A stretch of DNA of 64,000 nucleotides from CALGLS01 sp047626155 (GCA_047626155.1 JBLHRR010000006.1:22242-86241), one strand, 5' to 3'. Positions 1-8,745 are shown, counted from the first letter of the stretch. Made by a program: numbers and translations. Notes: a model not told the origin generated them from the letters alone.

Positions 1-96
1 CTTGATGATTTGTGCTACGCCATTTTGGCTAGAAGCCAAAAGTACGAGGGAGAATAGAATGTATTTGATCGTAGAATAGTATTGTCTTTTGCTCAT
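1..96 (-). CDS. Secreted protein, N-terminal fragment cut by the window edge
   Basis: Reading leftward from an ATG at 94-96, an open frame of 32 codons runs off the left edge. It begins MSKRQYYSTIKYILFSLVLL and continues to a probable cleavage site after NGVA-Q. This is a classic Sec signal peptide: basic n-region, leucine-rich h-region, small residue before cleavage, and the Q at +1 common in Bacteroidota. Nothing of the mature protein is visible, so no function can be given. It is divergent from the MoxR gene, with the palindrome-rich gap between them. Confidence 0.6.
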   Translation of the reverse strand, partial: MSKRQYYSTIKYILFSLVLLASSQNGVAQIIK

Positions 97-427
97 ATTG
101 TTTATTAGTAAATCTTTAAAATGCTAAGTAATAACGAAAAATTAACTTAGATGGTCTGACTTATTTTTTATGTCGTATTAAATAGAGGCCTTACCATTAT
201 ACTTTTTATTAAAAAATTAGCAATTTTGCTGCGCTAAATTAAAGCTTTTTAGCGCTTGCTAGGAATGATTTGCACGGAAAAGTCGGATTCCGGCGTTATA
301 ACGCTGCCGCTCCACTAAATCATTTCACTAAGATAACCGTAAATAGTAAAATATATTTGGTTACTCGCTCACGCTTAAGTGGTCTGACAACTCTGATTGA
401 GCTCAAACTTTTTTTTACACAAAAGAT

Positions 428-518
428 AAGTTGTTAACCTTTACACTCAATCATTTAGCTAAAGCACTCTCCCTTAGGGGCGTTAAGCTTTAACTAAATG
501 ATTGCAGGTTAACAAGTT
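428..518. repeat. Long palindromic element with cactctccctt core
   Basis: The outer stem pairs 428-440 with 506-518 (13 bases, one mismatch). The inner stem pairs 449-465 with 487-503 (17 bases, one mismatch). The central segment contains cactctccctt (465-475), identical over 11 bases to the core of the 117-base repeat at 32355-32471 and 63441-63557. The right flank (517-534) matches those copies at 15-16 of 18 bases, while the stems are unrelated in sequence. It therefore looks like a divergent member of the same family. Confidence 0.6.
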
Positions 519-570
519 AATTTCTTGTTGTTACCTACTAGTAAATAACATTTAGACGGGTTTGAATTTC

Positions 571-602
571 AACCTTTTTCTCAAAAGGTTCGTTTTTTTT
601 TT
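571..602 (+). terminator. Hairpin with T-run
   Basis: AACCTTTT (571-578) pairs perfectly with AAAAGGTT (583-590) over a 4-base loop, followed by ten T residues (593-602). It has the form of an intrinsic terminator but stands only about 45 bases before the MoxR start codon. It could therefore be an attenuator-like element or the end of an unseen transcript. Confidence 0.4.
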
Positions 603-645
603 GAACCCTGCATTCTTTAAAGAATCACAATAGAATAAATAACTT

Positions 646-1644
646 ATGGAACAATCGGTAGACATCGAAGCACTGAATCAGCAAATTTTTATTGAAAGTG
701 CTTTTATCGAAAGACTAAACGCAGAAACAGCCAAGGTCATCGTTGGTCAGAATCACATGATCGAACGTTTATTACTTGGTCTACTTACCAGAGGGCATGT
801 ATTGCTGGAAGGTTTGCCTGGACTCGCCAAGACGCTGGCTATTAAAACCTTGGCTACTGCCATTAACGCAGATTTTAGCAGAATACAGTTTACACCGGAT
901 CTCTTACCTGCGGATATTGTAGGTACCATGATCTTTAATCCGAGTAAAAATGATTTTACGGTTAGGAAAGGACCTGTGTTTGCCAACTTCGTACTGGCGG
1001 ATGAGATTAACAGAGCTCCGGCTAAAGTTCAATCGGCACTCCTTGAAGCGATGCAGGAACGACAGGTAACCATTGGAAAGGAAACCTTTAAATTGGAAGA
1101 ACCATTCCTTGTATTGGCTACACAAAACCCTATCGAGCAGGAAGGGACTTATCCGCTGCCAGAAGCTCAGATGGATCGTTTTATGTTGAAGGTGAAAATT
1201 GATTACCCATCTAAAGAAGACGAAAGAGAAATCATACGTCGTAATCTAAATGGAGCGGTTTACGCTAAAGTTTCTCAAGTGGTAGAGCCAGCTGAAATTA
1301 TGCGCGCCCGCGAAGTGGTAAAGAAGGTATACATGGACGAAAAGATCGAGCAGTATATTCTCGATATTGTATTCGCTACCCGTGATCCTAAAAGTTATGG
1401 ATTGCCCGATTTAGAGCCACTTATTAATTATGGTGGTTCTCCTCGTGCAAGTATCAACTTGGCATTGGGTTCCAAAGCGTATGCTTTTATACAACGTAGA
1501 GGTTATGTTATTCCGGAAGATGTTCGAAATGTTTGTACAGATATAATGAGACACCGTATCGGTTTGACTTATGAAGCTGAAGCGGAAAACATTACTCAGG
1601 AAGATATAATCAAGCAAATATTGAATGCGGTAGAGGTACCTTAA
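646..1644 (+). CDS. MoxR-family AAA+ ATPase
   Basis: This is a cytoplasmic AAA+ chaperone-type ATPase. MoxR proteins act with von Willebrand A (vWA) proteins, probably in protein-complex maturation. Visible motifs are Walker A GLPGLAKT (residues 56-63), Walker B VLADE (116-120) and sensor-1 LATQNP (157-162), with a C-terminal lid. At 332 residues it has the normal family length. It opens a rightward cluster holding DUF58, BatA, BatB, BatC and BatD, the classical MoxR-Bat arrangement. The partner assignment is family knowledge; the motifs are seen directly. Confidence 0.93.
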   Translation: MEQSVDIEALNQQIFIESAFIERLNAETAKVIVGQNHMIERLLLGLLTRGHVLLEGLPGLAKTLAIKTLATAINADFSRIQFTPDLLPADIVGTMIFNPSKNDFTVRKGPVFANFVLADEINRAPAKVQSALLEAMQERQVTIGKETFKLEEPFLVLATQNPIEQEGTYPLPEAQMDRFMLKVKIDYPSKEDEREIIRRNLNGAVYAKVSQVVEPAEIMRAREVVKKVYMDEKIEQYILDIVFATRDPKSYGLPDLEPLINYGGSPRASINLALGSKAYAFIQRRGYVIPEDVRNVCTDIMRHRIGLTYEAEAENITQEDIIKQILNAVEVP

Positions 1645-1733
1645 GTTTTAAGCTTCTACCTAAGCCAACGGTACTAAAAGTCAAAGCTAAACAGTTCAAA
1701 TATCCTTTGTTGAAATTTCCAGGAAATACATAT

Positions 1734-3083
1734 ATGTTCAAACAATTTATTTTTATAACATTTCTTTTACTGGTTGGTCTAAACCTAGAAGCACAGACTT
1801 CTACTATTGAAAAGTCAGTGCTGCAGTTGTTTGATAAGCCGAATAAGGTACTATGGCTTCGTCACTACAACGGAGCAATAGACGACATCAATGATGTAAG
1901 CATCGTGTTGGCTTATGATGGGAAAATGTGCAGAGGTCGGATGAAATACCTTAAAAGCAATCATGAATTTGGATTAGTTGGTTTTATGAAAAATCAATCT
2001 ATTCGTTTGCTTGAATTGGATGGTCAGTCCAAAGTGTCAGCCTATATAAATGGAAAAATGGAAGGAAGGGAATTGCTATTGGATTGGTCTTCGGTAGATA
2101 ATTCAATTGGAAGTAAATTGGTGTTGCGCCAGACAGAGAAAGAAGTTAAAAAAGGGAAGTCGGACTGTGGTGGTGAAAAGTGGATACGCACCTTTAGGGG
2201 AATGGTAGATGGAGAAGAAGTAGCATTTTTATTACAAAGAGAAACAGAACGTCAACTGCGTGGACTGGTTTATTTTTCGAAAGAAAAACAGAGCTACGAA
2301 ATAAAGGGAGAGATGAATAAAGGTAGGGAGGTGAAATTGGAGTTGTTTGATTATCATAAAAAATCGAAGGGCTTCCTTAGTGGCACATTGACGGATAAAG
2401 GAATGATGGAAGCCGTATTTAAAAATCCATATGGTGCGCGGGTGAAAACAGATTTTTGGCTGCATGAAACGATGGAAGTTGGTTGTATGACTTATGTGGA
2501 TTATTTAAGTAGCCTTGGTATTTCTTACCCGATTGCAAAAAGCAAAACCTTTAACCGGTGGATGAAAAAGGTAGTGGCGGAGGAAAAACAGGTCTATGAT
2601 GACTTTGTTGAAAAAGCACAGAAGTTGGGTACTGAATTTAGCTCGGAAACGAGAGCCTCTATCCGTAGCTATGGTTGGTATGATATAGATTACCTTTCTA
2701 TTTACATCATCAGTGGTCGTCTTTGGATTACCAATAGTTGGGAAGAAAGGGGTACAGGGATTCCGATTACATTCGATTTAATTAATGGCAAACCGATTAC
2801 ATTAAAAAGTATTTTCAAAAGAGATTTTAATCTTCAGGATTTTATCTGGGCATACCTTAGCAAAGACATTCAAAACCATCGTTTCTACGATAATTATGAT
2901 TTTAGAAAATGGTTGTCAACGGCTTCCTTTAAATCATTTACAATACGCCCAGAAGGTATTAATTTCAGTACACCTTTTAGCGCCATTTATGGGCAGCAAG
3001 AGGTAACGATTCCTTATGAAGAACTGAAAGACGATATGCGAAAGGGGGGGGTGATTTGGGATTTGGTCGGTTTGGAAGATTGA
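1734..3083 (+). CDS. Secreted protein with C-terminal RsiV/DUF3298-like region
   Basis: I chose the ATG at 1734 over an in-frame TTG 27 bases upstream because it opens directly on a signal peptide (MFKQFIFITFLLLVGL, then EAQ). The first 270 or so residues are not recognised. The end, with a segment like FDLINGKPITLKSIF followed by INFSTPFSAIYGQQEVTIPY, resembles the DUF3298/RsiV fold: a DLxTGKxLxLxDIF motif, then an IPYxxL strand. It lies between moxR and the DUF58 gene, an insertion into the usual order. A role in envelope sensing is only a guess. Confidence 0.65.
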   Translation: MFKQFIFITFLLLVGLNLEAQTSTIEKSVLQLFDKPNKVLWLRHYNGAIDDINDVSIVLAYDGKMCRGRMKYLKSNHEFGLVGFMKNQSIRLLELDGQSKVSAYINGKMEGRELLLDWSSVDNSIGSKLVLRQTEKEVKKGKSDCGGEKWIRTFRGMVDGEEVAFLLQRETERQLRGLVYFSKEKQSYEIKGEMNKGREVKLELFDYHKKSKGFLSGTLTDKGMMEAVFKNPYGARVKTDFWLHETMEVGCMTYVDYLSSLGISYPIAKSKTFNRWMKKVVAEEKQVYDDFVEKAQKLGTEFSSETRASIRSYGWYDIDYLSIYIISGRLWITNSWEERGTGIPITFDLINGKPITLKSIFKRDFNLQDFIWAYLSKDIQNHRFYDNYDFRKWLSTASFKSFTIRPEGINFSTPFSAIYGQQEVTIPYEELKDDMRKGGVIWDLVGLED

Positions 3084-3161
3084 TCGTTTAGCAGTCGGTC
3101 ATTAAGGCTCAATTTTTAGTTCATGAATTTCGCGTTAGTGGGAAGTTAAAGTTAAAAAAAA

Positions 3162-4031
3162 ATGGAAACCAGCGAATTACTAAAGAAGGTTCGGAAAATC
3201 GAAATCAAAACACGTGGGCTGAGCAGACACATCTTCTCAGGGGAATACCATAGTGCCTTCAAAGGTCGCGGGATGTCTTTCAGTGAAGTACGCGATTATC
3301 AATATGGAGACGATGTTCGAAATATAGACTGGAACGTAACCGCTCGTACCGGCGATCCTCATATCAAAATATTTGAGGAAGAAAGAGAGCTTACCGTAAT
3401 GCTCGTTATTGATTTGAGTGGTTCTTCCTTTTTTGGAACCACCAATCAAATGAAGAATGAATTGTTAACCGAGTTGACCGCCGTATTGGCCTTCTCGGCG
3501 ATTAATAATAATGACAAAGTAGGTGTATTGTTTTTTACAGACCGAATTGAAAAATTTATTCCACCTAAAAAAGGGAAACAGCATATCCTACGGATCATTA
3601 GAGAGTTGTTGAATTTTGAACCGGAGGGGAAAGGGACGGACATTGGAAAGGCGATGGAGTATCTTAATAATCTGATAAAGAAAAGAAGCATCACCTTCGT
3701 CCTATCCGATTTCATGTCAACGGGTTATGAAACACCATTGCGAATTGCAGCACGTAGACACGATGTTATCGGTATGCACTTGTACGATATTCGGGAAGCG
3801 GAATTGCCAAACGTCGGATTGATAAGAGCGGTTGATGCAGAAACAGGAGAAGTAGGTTGGATTGATACTGCGATCCCTGAAGTACGTAAGGCATACGCAA
3901 ATAACTTTACCAAGAATTTGGATTATTTCAAAAACGCCTTTCGAAAAACAGGTGCAGATACGGTGAGTCTCCGGACAGATGAAAAGTACGTAAATACTTT
4001 GTTGCGGTTTTTTAAGAAACGTGCGAAATAG
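3162..4031 (+). CDS. DUF58 domain-containing protein
   Basis: This 289-residue protein carries the DUF58 hallmark, a GEYHSAFKGRGMSFSEVRDY-type segment near residues 27-46 followed by DDVRNIDWNVTARTGDPHIK. A vWA-like fold follows with VIDLSGSS, a MIDAS-like DxSxS. DUF58 proteins are typical partners of MoxR ATPases and sit between moxR and batA in Bacteroidota. The gene is preceded by an A-rich leader and, at 3136-3145, a copy of the TAGTGGGAAG core seen in two palindromes elsewhere in the window. Confidence 0.9.
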   Translation: METSELLKKVRKIEIKTRGLSRHIFSGEYHSAFKGRGMSFSEVRDYQYGDDVRNIDWNVTARTGDPHIKIFEEERELTVMLVIDLSGSSFFGTTNQMKNELLTELTAVLAFSAINNNDKVGVLFFTDRIEKFIPPKKGKQHILRIIRELLNFEPEGKGTDIGKAMEYLNNLIKKRSITFVLSDFMSTGYETPLRIAARRHDVIGMHLYDIREAELPNVGLIRAVDAETGEVGWIDTAIPEVRKAYANNFTKNLDYFKNAFRKTGADTVSLRTDEKYVNTLLRFFKKRAK

Positions 4032-4123
4032 GAAATTAATTGATTTGGCGAAAAGAATTCACGGACTCCTTAGAACCTAAATGACACACTTTATAGAACA
4101 AGCTCAAAATAGCTAATACATTA

Positions 4124-5110
4124 ATGTCCTTACATCAAAAAATAATTCTTCTCTTTACTATTGCTTTGCTGTCGCTAAATGTCAGTTACAGCCAAGTTCG
4201 TGTATTTGCGGATTTGGATAGTACTCAAATGCTAATTGGTGATCGTGTACAAGTGCATCTTCGTATCCAGCATCCAGCCTCTGTTAAAATTCGAAATGTG
4301 GATTTATCGAAGTTGGAGAAAGACGAGCACATCGAAATATTCAACAAAGGTCGTCTAGATACCTTGAAGTCTGGTGATCTGTTTTTACTTCAGCAAGACA
4401 TTACATTCACTATATTAGATTCTGGAACCTTTATCGTACCTCCCATCGCGGTCAACTTTGATCAAAGCGGAGCCAACTCGACAAAGATGACCAATGACCT
4501 ATTGATGAATGTTTTTACTCCATCCATAGATTCCATTGCCTTGGCACCTATTCGTCCGATTCTTAAGGAGAATCTGAATGTCTGGGATGTATTGCCTTGG
4601 GTTGCAGGAGTATTGTTCCTGTTGGGGATCATCGCCGCAATTGTTTACTGGGTTAATAAACAAAAAGGAATAGTGGCCCCTCCTCCTCCAATACGGAAAG
4701 TGCCTGCACATGAAATCGCTTTTGCTAAGTTGGGTGCTTTGAAGATAAAAGAGCTTTGGCAAAAAGGAGAAATAAAACCTTATCAATCAGAGTTGACTTA
4801 TATTATTAGAGAATACCTGGAAGGGCGTTATAAAATACAAGCACTGGAGTCAACTACCGCTGAAATTCAGCAGCAACTGGTGCCGCTTGATTTTGATCAG
4901 AACCTGAAAGGAGATTTAACAAACATGTTACAAGTAGCGGATATGGTGAAGTTTGCAAAAGCGGAACCAGGAGCGGAGTTTCATGCTAAGGTTTTGGAAC
5001 AAGCCCACACATTTGTGGAACGAACTAAGCCAGCGATATTTATAGAGGAGTATGTAGACGCTGATGGGAATCCCGTAGATACGATATCAACAGGAACAAC
5101 CCCTAAATAA
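4124..5110 (+). CDS. BatD/DUF4381-like membrane-anchored protein
   Basis: This 328-residue protein has a signal peptide (residues 1-23, ending SYS-Q) and a beta-rich domain with IGDRVQVHLRIQHP, as in BatD/oxygen-tolerance proteins. One transmembrane helix follows (about 153-175, VLPWVAGVLFLLGIIAAIVYW), then a proline-rich linker and a helical cytoplasmic tail with a YIIREYLEGRY segment typical of DUF4381/BatD C-termini. Its place between DUF58 and BatA fits a cluster component. No catalytic motif is visible. Confidence 0.75.
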   Translation: MSLHQKIILLFTIALLSLNVSYSQVRVFADLDSTQMLIGDRVQVHLRIQHPASVKIRNVDLSKLEKDEHIEIFNKGRLDTLKSGDLFLLQQDITFTILDSGTFIVPPIAVNFDQSGANSTKMTNDLLMNVFTPSIDSIALAPIRPILKENLNVWDVLPWVAGVLFLLGIIAAIVYWVNKQKGIVAPPPPIRKVPAHEIAFAKLGALKIKELWQKGEIKPYQSELTYIIREYLEGRYKIQALESTTAEIQQQLVPLDFDQNLKGDLTNMLQVADMVKFAKAEPGAEFHAKVLEQAHTFVERTKPAIFIEEYVDADGNPVDTISTGTTPK

Positions 5111-5118
5111 CTAGTTTT

Positions 5119-5177
5119 CTTTGACAAATTATAAAAACACGGAATCCCGCATGGCGGCCCGATGTGTTTGTCAAAGA
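5119..5177. repeat. Inverted repeat with gaatcccgc core
   Basis: TCTTTGACAAA (from 5119) pairs with TTTGTCAAAGA (ending 5177). The left arm carries an extra 9-base bulge before ACAC, which pairs with GTGT. The loop contains GAATCCCGC (5142-5150), also found in the loop of the palindrome before batB. It lies between two genes of one cluster and lacks a T-run, so it could be an mRNA-processing hairpin or a repetitive element. Confidence 0.6.
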
Positions 5178-5206
5178 ATCATAATTAATAAAAGAGAGAA
5201 TAATAA

Positions 5207-6214
5207 ATGTTCGAACTATTCGATAGTTATCATTTCATGTACCCGTATGTACTACTATTGTTATTGCTGATTCCGGCATTGTCAATTTGGTACTACCTCC
5301 AACGTCGCAGGTTATACCCTACGCTTAAGGTATCTCGTTTACAATCCTTTCAGGGAGTCGCCTCTCTGCGTGGTCATCTGCAATGGTTGTTACCAATATT
5401 GCGAATGTTTTGTCTGACAGCATTGATTCTAGCAATGGCACGGCCACAAGAAGTGATGAAAGAAGAAGACATTACTGCAGATGGAATTGACATCATAATG
5501 GTAATGGATTTGTCGAGTAGTATGCTGGCTCAGGATTTTCGGCCCGACCGATTGGAAGTATCTAAAAGGGTGGCCGCAGAATTTATTGATAAAAGAAAAT
5601 ACGATAGAATAGGCTTAGCTGTATTTGCGGGAGAGGCTTTTACGCAATGTCCTCTGACGACGGATCATCGGGTACTTAAAGAATTCTTGGAAGGTTTGGA
5701 ATGCGGAATGTTAGATGATGGAACGGCCATCGGAATGGGATTGGCAACAGCGGTGAACCGTTTGAAAGACAGCGATGCGAAATCTAAAGTAGTAATTCTA
5801 CTGACAGATGGAGATAATAATGCAGGTTACATCAAGCCGATAACCGCAGCAGAAATTGCAAGGGAATACGCGGTGAAAGTTTATACCATCGGAGTAGGTT
5901 CCAGAGGAAAGGCTCTGGCGCCAGTAAGTCGTAAAAGCGATGGTCAATATATTTTTGGGATGGCAACGGTACAGATTGACGAAGAATTGATGGGACAAAT
6001 TGCGGATATGACTGGCGGTAAATACTTCCGGGCAACTTCTGCAAAAGCATTGGAGAAAATATACCGAGATATTGACCGCCTGGAAAAAACAAAAATAGAA
6101 ACAACAACAATTAAAAGAGAGACAGAGCGCTTCCATCTATTTGCATTTTGGGGAATGCTGTTTTTAGTATTTGAATTGTTATTGCGCTATACGGTTTTGC
6201 GAAGTATACCGTAG
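5207..6214 (+). CDS. batA: BatA, vWA-domain membrane protein
   Basis: This 335-residue protein has two N-terminal membrane helices (about 13-30 and 58-78), a vWA domain, and a C-terminal helix (about 310-330), the standard BatA plan. The metal-ion-dependent adhesion site DLSSS is intact at 101-105, followed by the conserved TDGDNNAG segment. Bat proteins were first linked to aerotolerance in Bacteroides; their exact mechanism is unsettled. It is paired with BatB downstream across a 157-base gap carrying an inverted repeat. Confidence 0.9.
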   Translation: MFELFDSYHFMYPYVLLLLLLIPALSIWYYLQRRRLYPTLKVSRLQSFQGVASLRGHLQWLLPILRMFCLTALILAMARPQEVMKEEDITADGIDIIMVMDLSSSMLAQDFRPDRLEVSKRVAAEFIDKRKYDRIGLAVFAGEAFTQCPLTTDHRVLKEFLEGLECGMLDDGTAIGMGLATAVNRLKDSDAKSKVVILLTDGDNNAGYIKPITAAEIAREYAVKVYTIGVGSRGKALAPVSRKSDGQYIFGMATVQIDEELMGQIADMTGGKYFRATSAKALEKIYRDIDRLEKTKIETTTIKRETERFHLFAFWGMLFLVFELLLRYTVLRSIP

Positions 6215-6235
6215 GATAAATCAAAATAAAAATGC

Positions 6236-6293
6236 GAATCAAAATCAAAATCTTCTATAGTGAATCCCGCGTTTCAGATTTTTGATTTTGAAT
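6236..6293. repeat. Inverted repeat with gaatcccgc core
   Basis: The left arm 6236-6253 and right arm 6276-6293 are rich in the unit CAAAAT and pair along nearly their whole 18 bases. The loop holds GAATCCCGC (6262-6270), identical to the loop core of the batA-upstream repeat although the arms are unrelated. It sits in the batA-batB gap. Confidence 0.6.
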
Positions 6294-6371
6294 AATAATT
6301 TTTCTTTAATCCTTCAATATAGAAGAAGGAGGTGCTGAAAGGGAATGATCAAATAATACACGAAATAAGCC

Positions 6372-7400
6372 ATGTTTAAATTTGAGTACATAGAACATTT
6401 ATATGCCTTTGCGATCATTCCGGTGTTGGTACTGGCATTCTTATGGATGTGGGCGATGCGAAAACGGGCAATGGCTAAAATGGGAGATCAGCCTTTGCTG
6501 GCGCAGTTGATGCCGAAATTTTCAAAATACAAGCATATTGTTAAGTTCGTATTGTTGTCTTTGGCGATGTGTGCCTTAGTTATCGCCTGGGCTAATCCGC
6601 AGTGGGGGACAAAGAAAGAAAAGGTGTCTCGGAAAAGCGCAGATATTTTTATTGCCTTGGATATTTCTACTAGTATGCTGGCGCAAGACATCCGGCCGAA
6701 TCGTTTGGAGCGGGCGAAGCAATTTGGAATGAAGTTGATCGATGCTATGAAAGGAGAAAGAATAGGTGTCATCATCTTCGCTGGAAACGCTTATTTGCAA
6801 ATGCCTTTGACAACGGATTATGCCGCTGCGATTTTGTTTATGAAATCAGCGAACACTCAAATGGCACCTACGCAGGGAACGGCAATCAGCGATGCCATTG
6901 ATTTGGCAGAACGTTCCTTCCAACAGGATAATAAACACCAAAAAGCACTCGTCATAATAACAGATGGGGAGAACCATGATCAGGAAGCGATCGAAAGAAT
7001 GCAAAAAGCAAATAGTGATGGCTTACTTGCTTTTACCGTTGGAGTAGGAACAGTGGAAGGTGCTCAGATCCCAATTGATCTCGGTGGCGGAAGAAGAGAC
7101 TGGAAGCGAGATGAAACGGGTAATCCGGTAAATACCAAAATAAATGAAGATATGTTGCGGCAATTGGCAGATGCAGGAGAGGGGTCTTATTTTAACCTGT
7201 TGGAGGGAGATGAGGTATTGGCAGACCTAAGAACTAAGCTGGAAAAAGTGGAAAAGCGAGAGTTGGAGCAACGTTCTTTTAGTGAGTTTGAAAGCTATTT
7301 TGCTTATTTTATAGCCTTGGGCTTGTTGCTAATTATAGCAGAGTTTTTGTTGTCGTACCGGAAGAGTCGATTGTTGGAAGGGAGAGAGTTTTTTAATTGA
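6372..7400 (+). CDS. batB: BatB, vWA-domain membrane protein
   Basis: This 342-residue paralogue of BatA has the same layout: N-terminal helices (about 11-29 and 57-75), a vWA domain with an intact MIDAS DISTS at 97-101, a TDGENHDQEA segment, and a C-terminal helix before a short basic tail. BatA and BatB are thought to work as a membrane pair served by MoxR. batC starts 22 bases after its stop, which supports co-transcription. Confidence 0.9.
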   Translation: MFKFEYIEHLYAFAIIPVLVLAFLWMWAMRKRAMAKMGDQPLLAQLMPKFSKYKHIVKFVLLSLAMCALVIAWANPQWGTKKEKVSRKSADIFIALDISTSMLAQDIRPNRLERAKQFGMKLIDAMKGERIGVIIFAGNAYLQMPLTTDYAAAILFMKSANTQMAPTQGTAISDAIDLAERSFQQDNKHQKALVIITDGENHDQEAIERMQKANSDGLLAFTVGVGTVEGAQIPIDLGGGRRDWKRDETGNPVNTKINEDMLRQLADAGEGSYFNLLEGDEVLADLRTKLEKVEKRELEQRSFSEFESYFAYFIALGLLLIIAEFLLSYRKSRLLEGREFFN

Positions 7401-7422
7401 TCCGTAGAAAAATAATTCATTT

Positions 7423-8172
7423 ATGTTGTCACTAAAAAAAATACTGACGCTCTGTCTCGTTTTTTCGTTTGGTACCGCTTTCGCTCAAGCAGGTCACAAC
7501 CATTTGCGAGACGCAGATAAGAGTTACCAACAAGGTGATTACAAAACGTCAGAAGAAGATTACAGGAAAGCATTGGAAGAGGAATATAGTGACAAAGGAA
7601 AGTACAATCTTGGCAACTCTGTTTATCAGCAAGAGCGCTATGAAGAGGCGAAGCAGCATTACGAAGCAATCACGGAATCTGGGGCTGAAACTGAAATAAA
7701 GTCTAATGCTTACCACAATCTAGGCAACACCTATTTTCAAAATGAGGAGTATGAAGAAAGTGTAGAGGCGTTTAAAAATTCACTGCGTTTAGATCCTGAA
7801 AATTTCGATACGAAAAAGAACCTATCTATGGCCATGCGGCAAATGCGTATCCAAGAGCAACAGGAGAGCGATCAAAAGGAGGACGAGGATCAGCAAGAAC
7901 AAGAAGAACAGCAGCAGCAAGAACAAAAAGAAAATCAGGAGAATCAGGACCCGAAAGAGGAGCAAGAAGAACAAGAGAACCAAGAGAATGAGGAAAACCA
8001 AGATTCAAATGAGCAGGAAGGGGAGCAGCCTTCTGAACCGATGGAGGAAAAAAAATTGAATAAGGAAGAAGCAAAACGTTTGTTGGAAATTATGGAAGAA
8101 GAGGAGAAAAAGGTGCAGGAGAAAATGCGAAAGGCGAAAGGCGGGAAAACTAAGTCGGCGAAGGATTGGTAG
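7423..8172 (+). CDS. batC: BatC, TPR protein with acidic Gln/Glu tail
   Basis: This 249-residue protein has a signal peptide (ending FAQ) followed by about three tetratricopeptide repeats (residues 25-140; for example KYNLGNSVYQQERYEEAKQHYEAI and AYHNLGNTYFQNEEYEESVEAFKNSL). The last 100 residues are almost entirely Q, E, N, D and K, a low-complexity charged tail seen in other BatC proteins. TPRs suggest a scaffold for the other Bat proteins in the periplasm. The low-complexity DNA also opens long spurious frames on the other strand. Confidence 0.85.
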   Translation: MLSLKKILTLCLVFSFGTAFAQAGHNHLRDADKSYQQGDYKTSEEDYRKALEEEYSDKGKYNLGNSVYQQERYEEAKQHYEAITESGAETEIKSNAYHNLGNTYFQNEEYEESVEAFKNSLRLDPENFDTKKNLSMAMRQMRIQEQQESDQKEDEDQQEQEEQQQQEQKENQENQDPKEEQEEQENQENEENQDSNEQEGEQPSEPMEEKKLNKEEAKRLLEIMEEEEKKVQEKMRKAKGGKTKSAKDW

Positions 8173-8208
8173 GAGTTCGTTTCTACAGCGGAGCTGTAAA
8201 CGAATTCC
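8172..8208. repeat. Hairpin between batC and the BatD-like fragment
   Basis: GGAGTTCGTTTCTACA (8172-8187) pairs with TGTAAACGAATTCC (8195-8208), with one bulge, across a 7-base loop. There is no T-run, so it may be an mRNA-stability element rather than a terminator. Confidence 0.45.
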
Positions 8209-8241
8209 AACAGAGGTTCTAATTTAATTTATCAATAAAAT

Positions 8242-8745
8242 ATGAAAAAAGGACTCATAACTACGACGTTAATTCTCTGTTCCGTATTTATATTGTTTGG
8301 ACAGGGAGCTGTTTTTACCGCTAAGGTAAATATGGATTCCGTTTTAATTGGGAATTACATAGAAGTCACCTTTAAGGTGGAGAATGTGGCTAATGCCAAA
8401 ATTGAAGCACCAGCCTTTATTGGTTTTAAGGTGGTGAGTGGCCCGAGTTATTCTTCGAGCACGCAAGTGATCAATGGCGATATGACACAGAGTGTGTCGA
8501 ATAGTTATTGGCTGGAGCCAATGGAAGTAGGGCAGTATTTCATAAGCCCAGCTTCGGTGCGTGATGGAGAAGAATTGTTAGAAACTGTTCCTGTTGAGAT
8601 CAATGTATATCACAACCCGGACGGTGTTGTGCAGAGCGCACCGCAAAAGCAACAGGATGATTTTTGGTTTTCCTGGCCAGATAGAAAAGTGGAACCAACT
8701 CCAAAAAAGAAAGCTAAGAAAAAACGAAAGACGTATCGTATGTAA
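8242..8745 (+). CDS. BatD N-terminal-domain-only protein
   Basis: This 167-residue protein has a signal peptide (ending FGQ) and a single BatD-type beta domain, with strands such as VLIGNYIEVTFKVEN, then APAFIGFKVVSGPSYSSSTQVINGDMTQS. The same pattern (IVIGSYFEVSYSL, then APRFNDFTLLSGPN) opens the full BatD that starts 9 bases after its stop. It ends in a lysine-rich tail and lacks the later domains and the membrane helix. It is either a tandem duplication trimmed to one domain or a small soluble partner of BatD. Confidence 0.75.
   Translation: MKKGLITTTLILCSVFILFGQGAVFTAKVNMDSVLIGNYIEVTFKVENVANAKIEAPAFIGFKVVSGPSYSSSTQVINGDMTQSVSNSYWLEPMEVGQYFISPASVRDGEELLETVPVEINVYHNPDGVVQSAPQKQQDDFWFSWPDRKVEPTPKKKAKKKRKTYRM

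Larger units (their letters stand above)
97..645. other. Intergenic region with nested inverted repeats
   Basis: This is a 549-base AT-rich gap between two divergent genes, with no credible ORF. It holds an 8-base inverted repeat (264-271/317-324) around a perfect GCGTTATAACGC palindrome (293-304), a large two-segment palindrome at 428-518, and a hairpin with a T-run at 571-602. The sequence cttaRRtggtctgac occurs twice in direct orientation (about 146-160 and 374-388). Bases 124-148 read as the reverse complement of the right flank of the 117-base repeat found near 32.4 and 63.5 kb. Confidence 0.6.

Noticed and set aside
7826..8210. Minus-strand frames opposite the BatC tail
   Set aside because: Produced by the Gln/Glu-rich low-complexity codons of batC.
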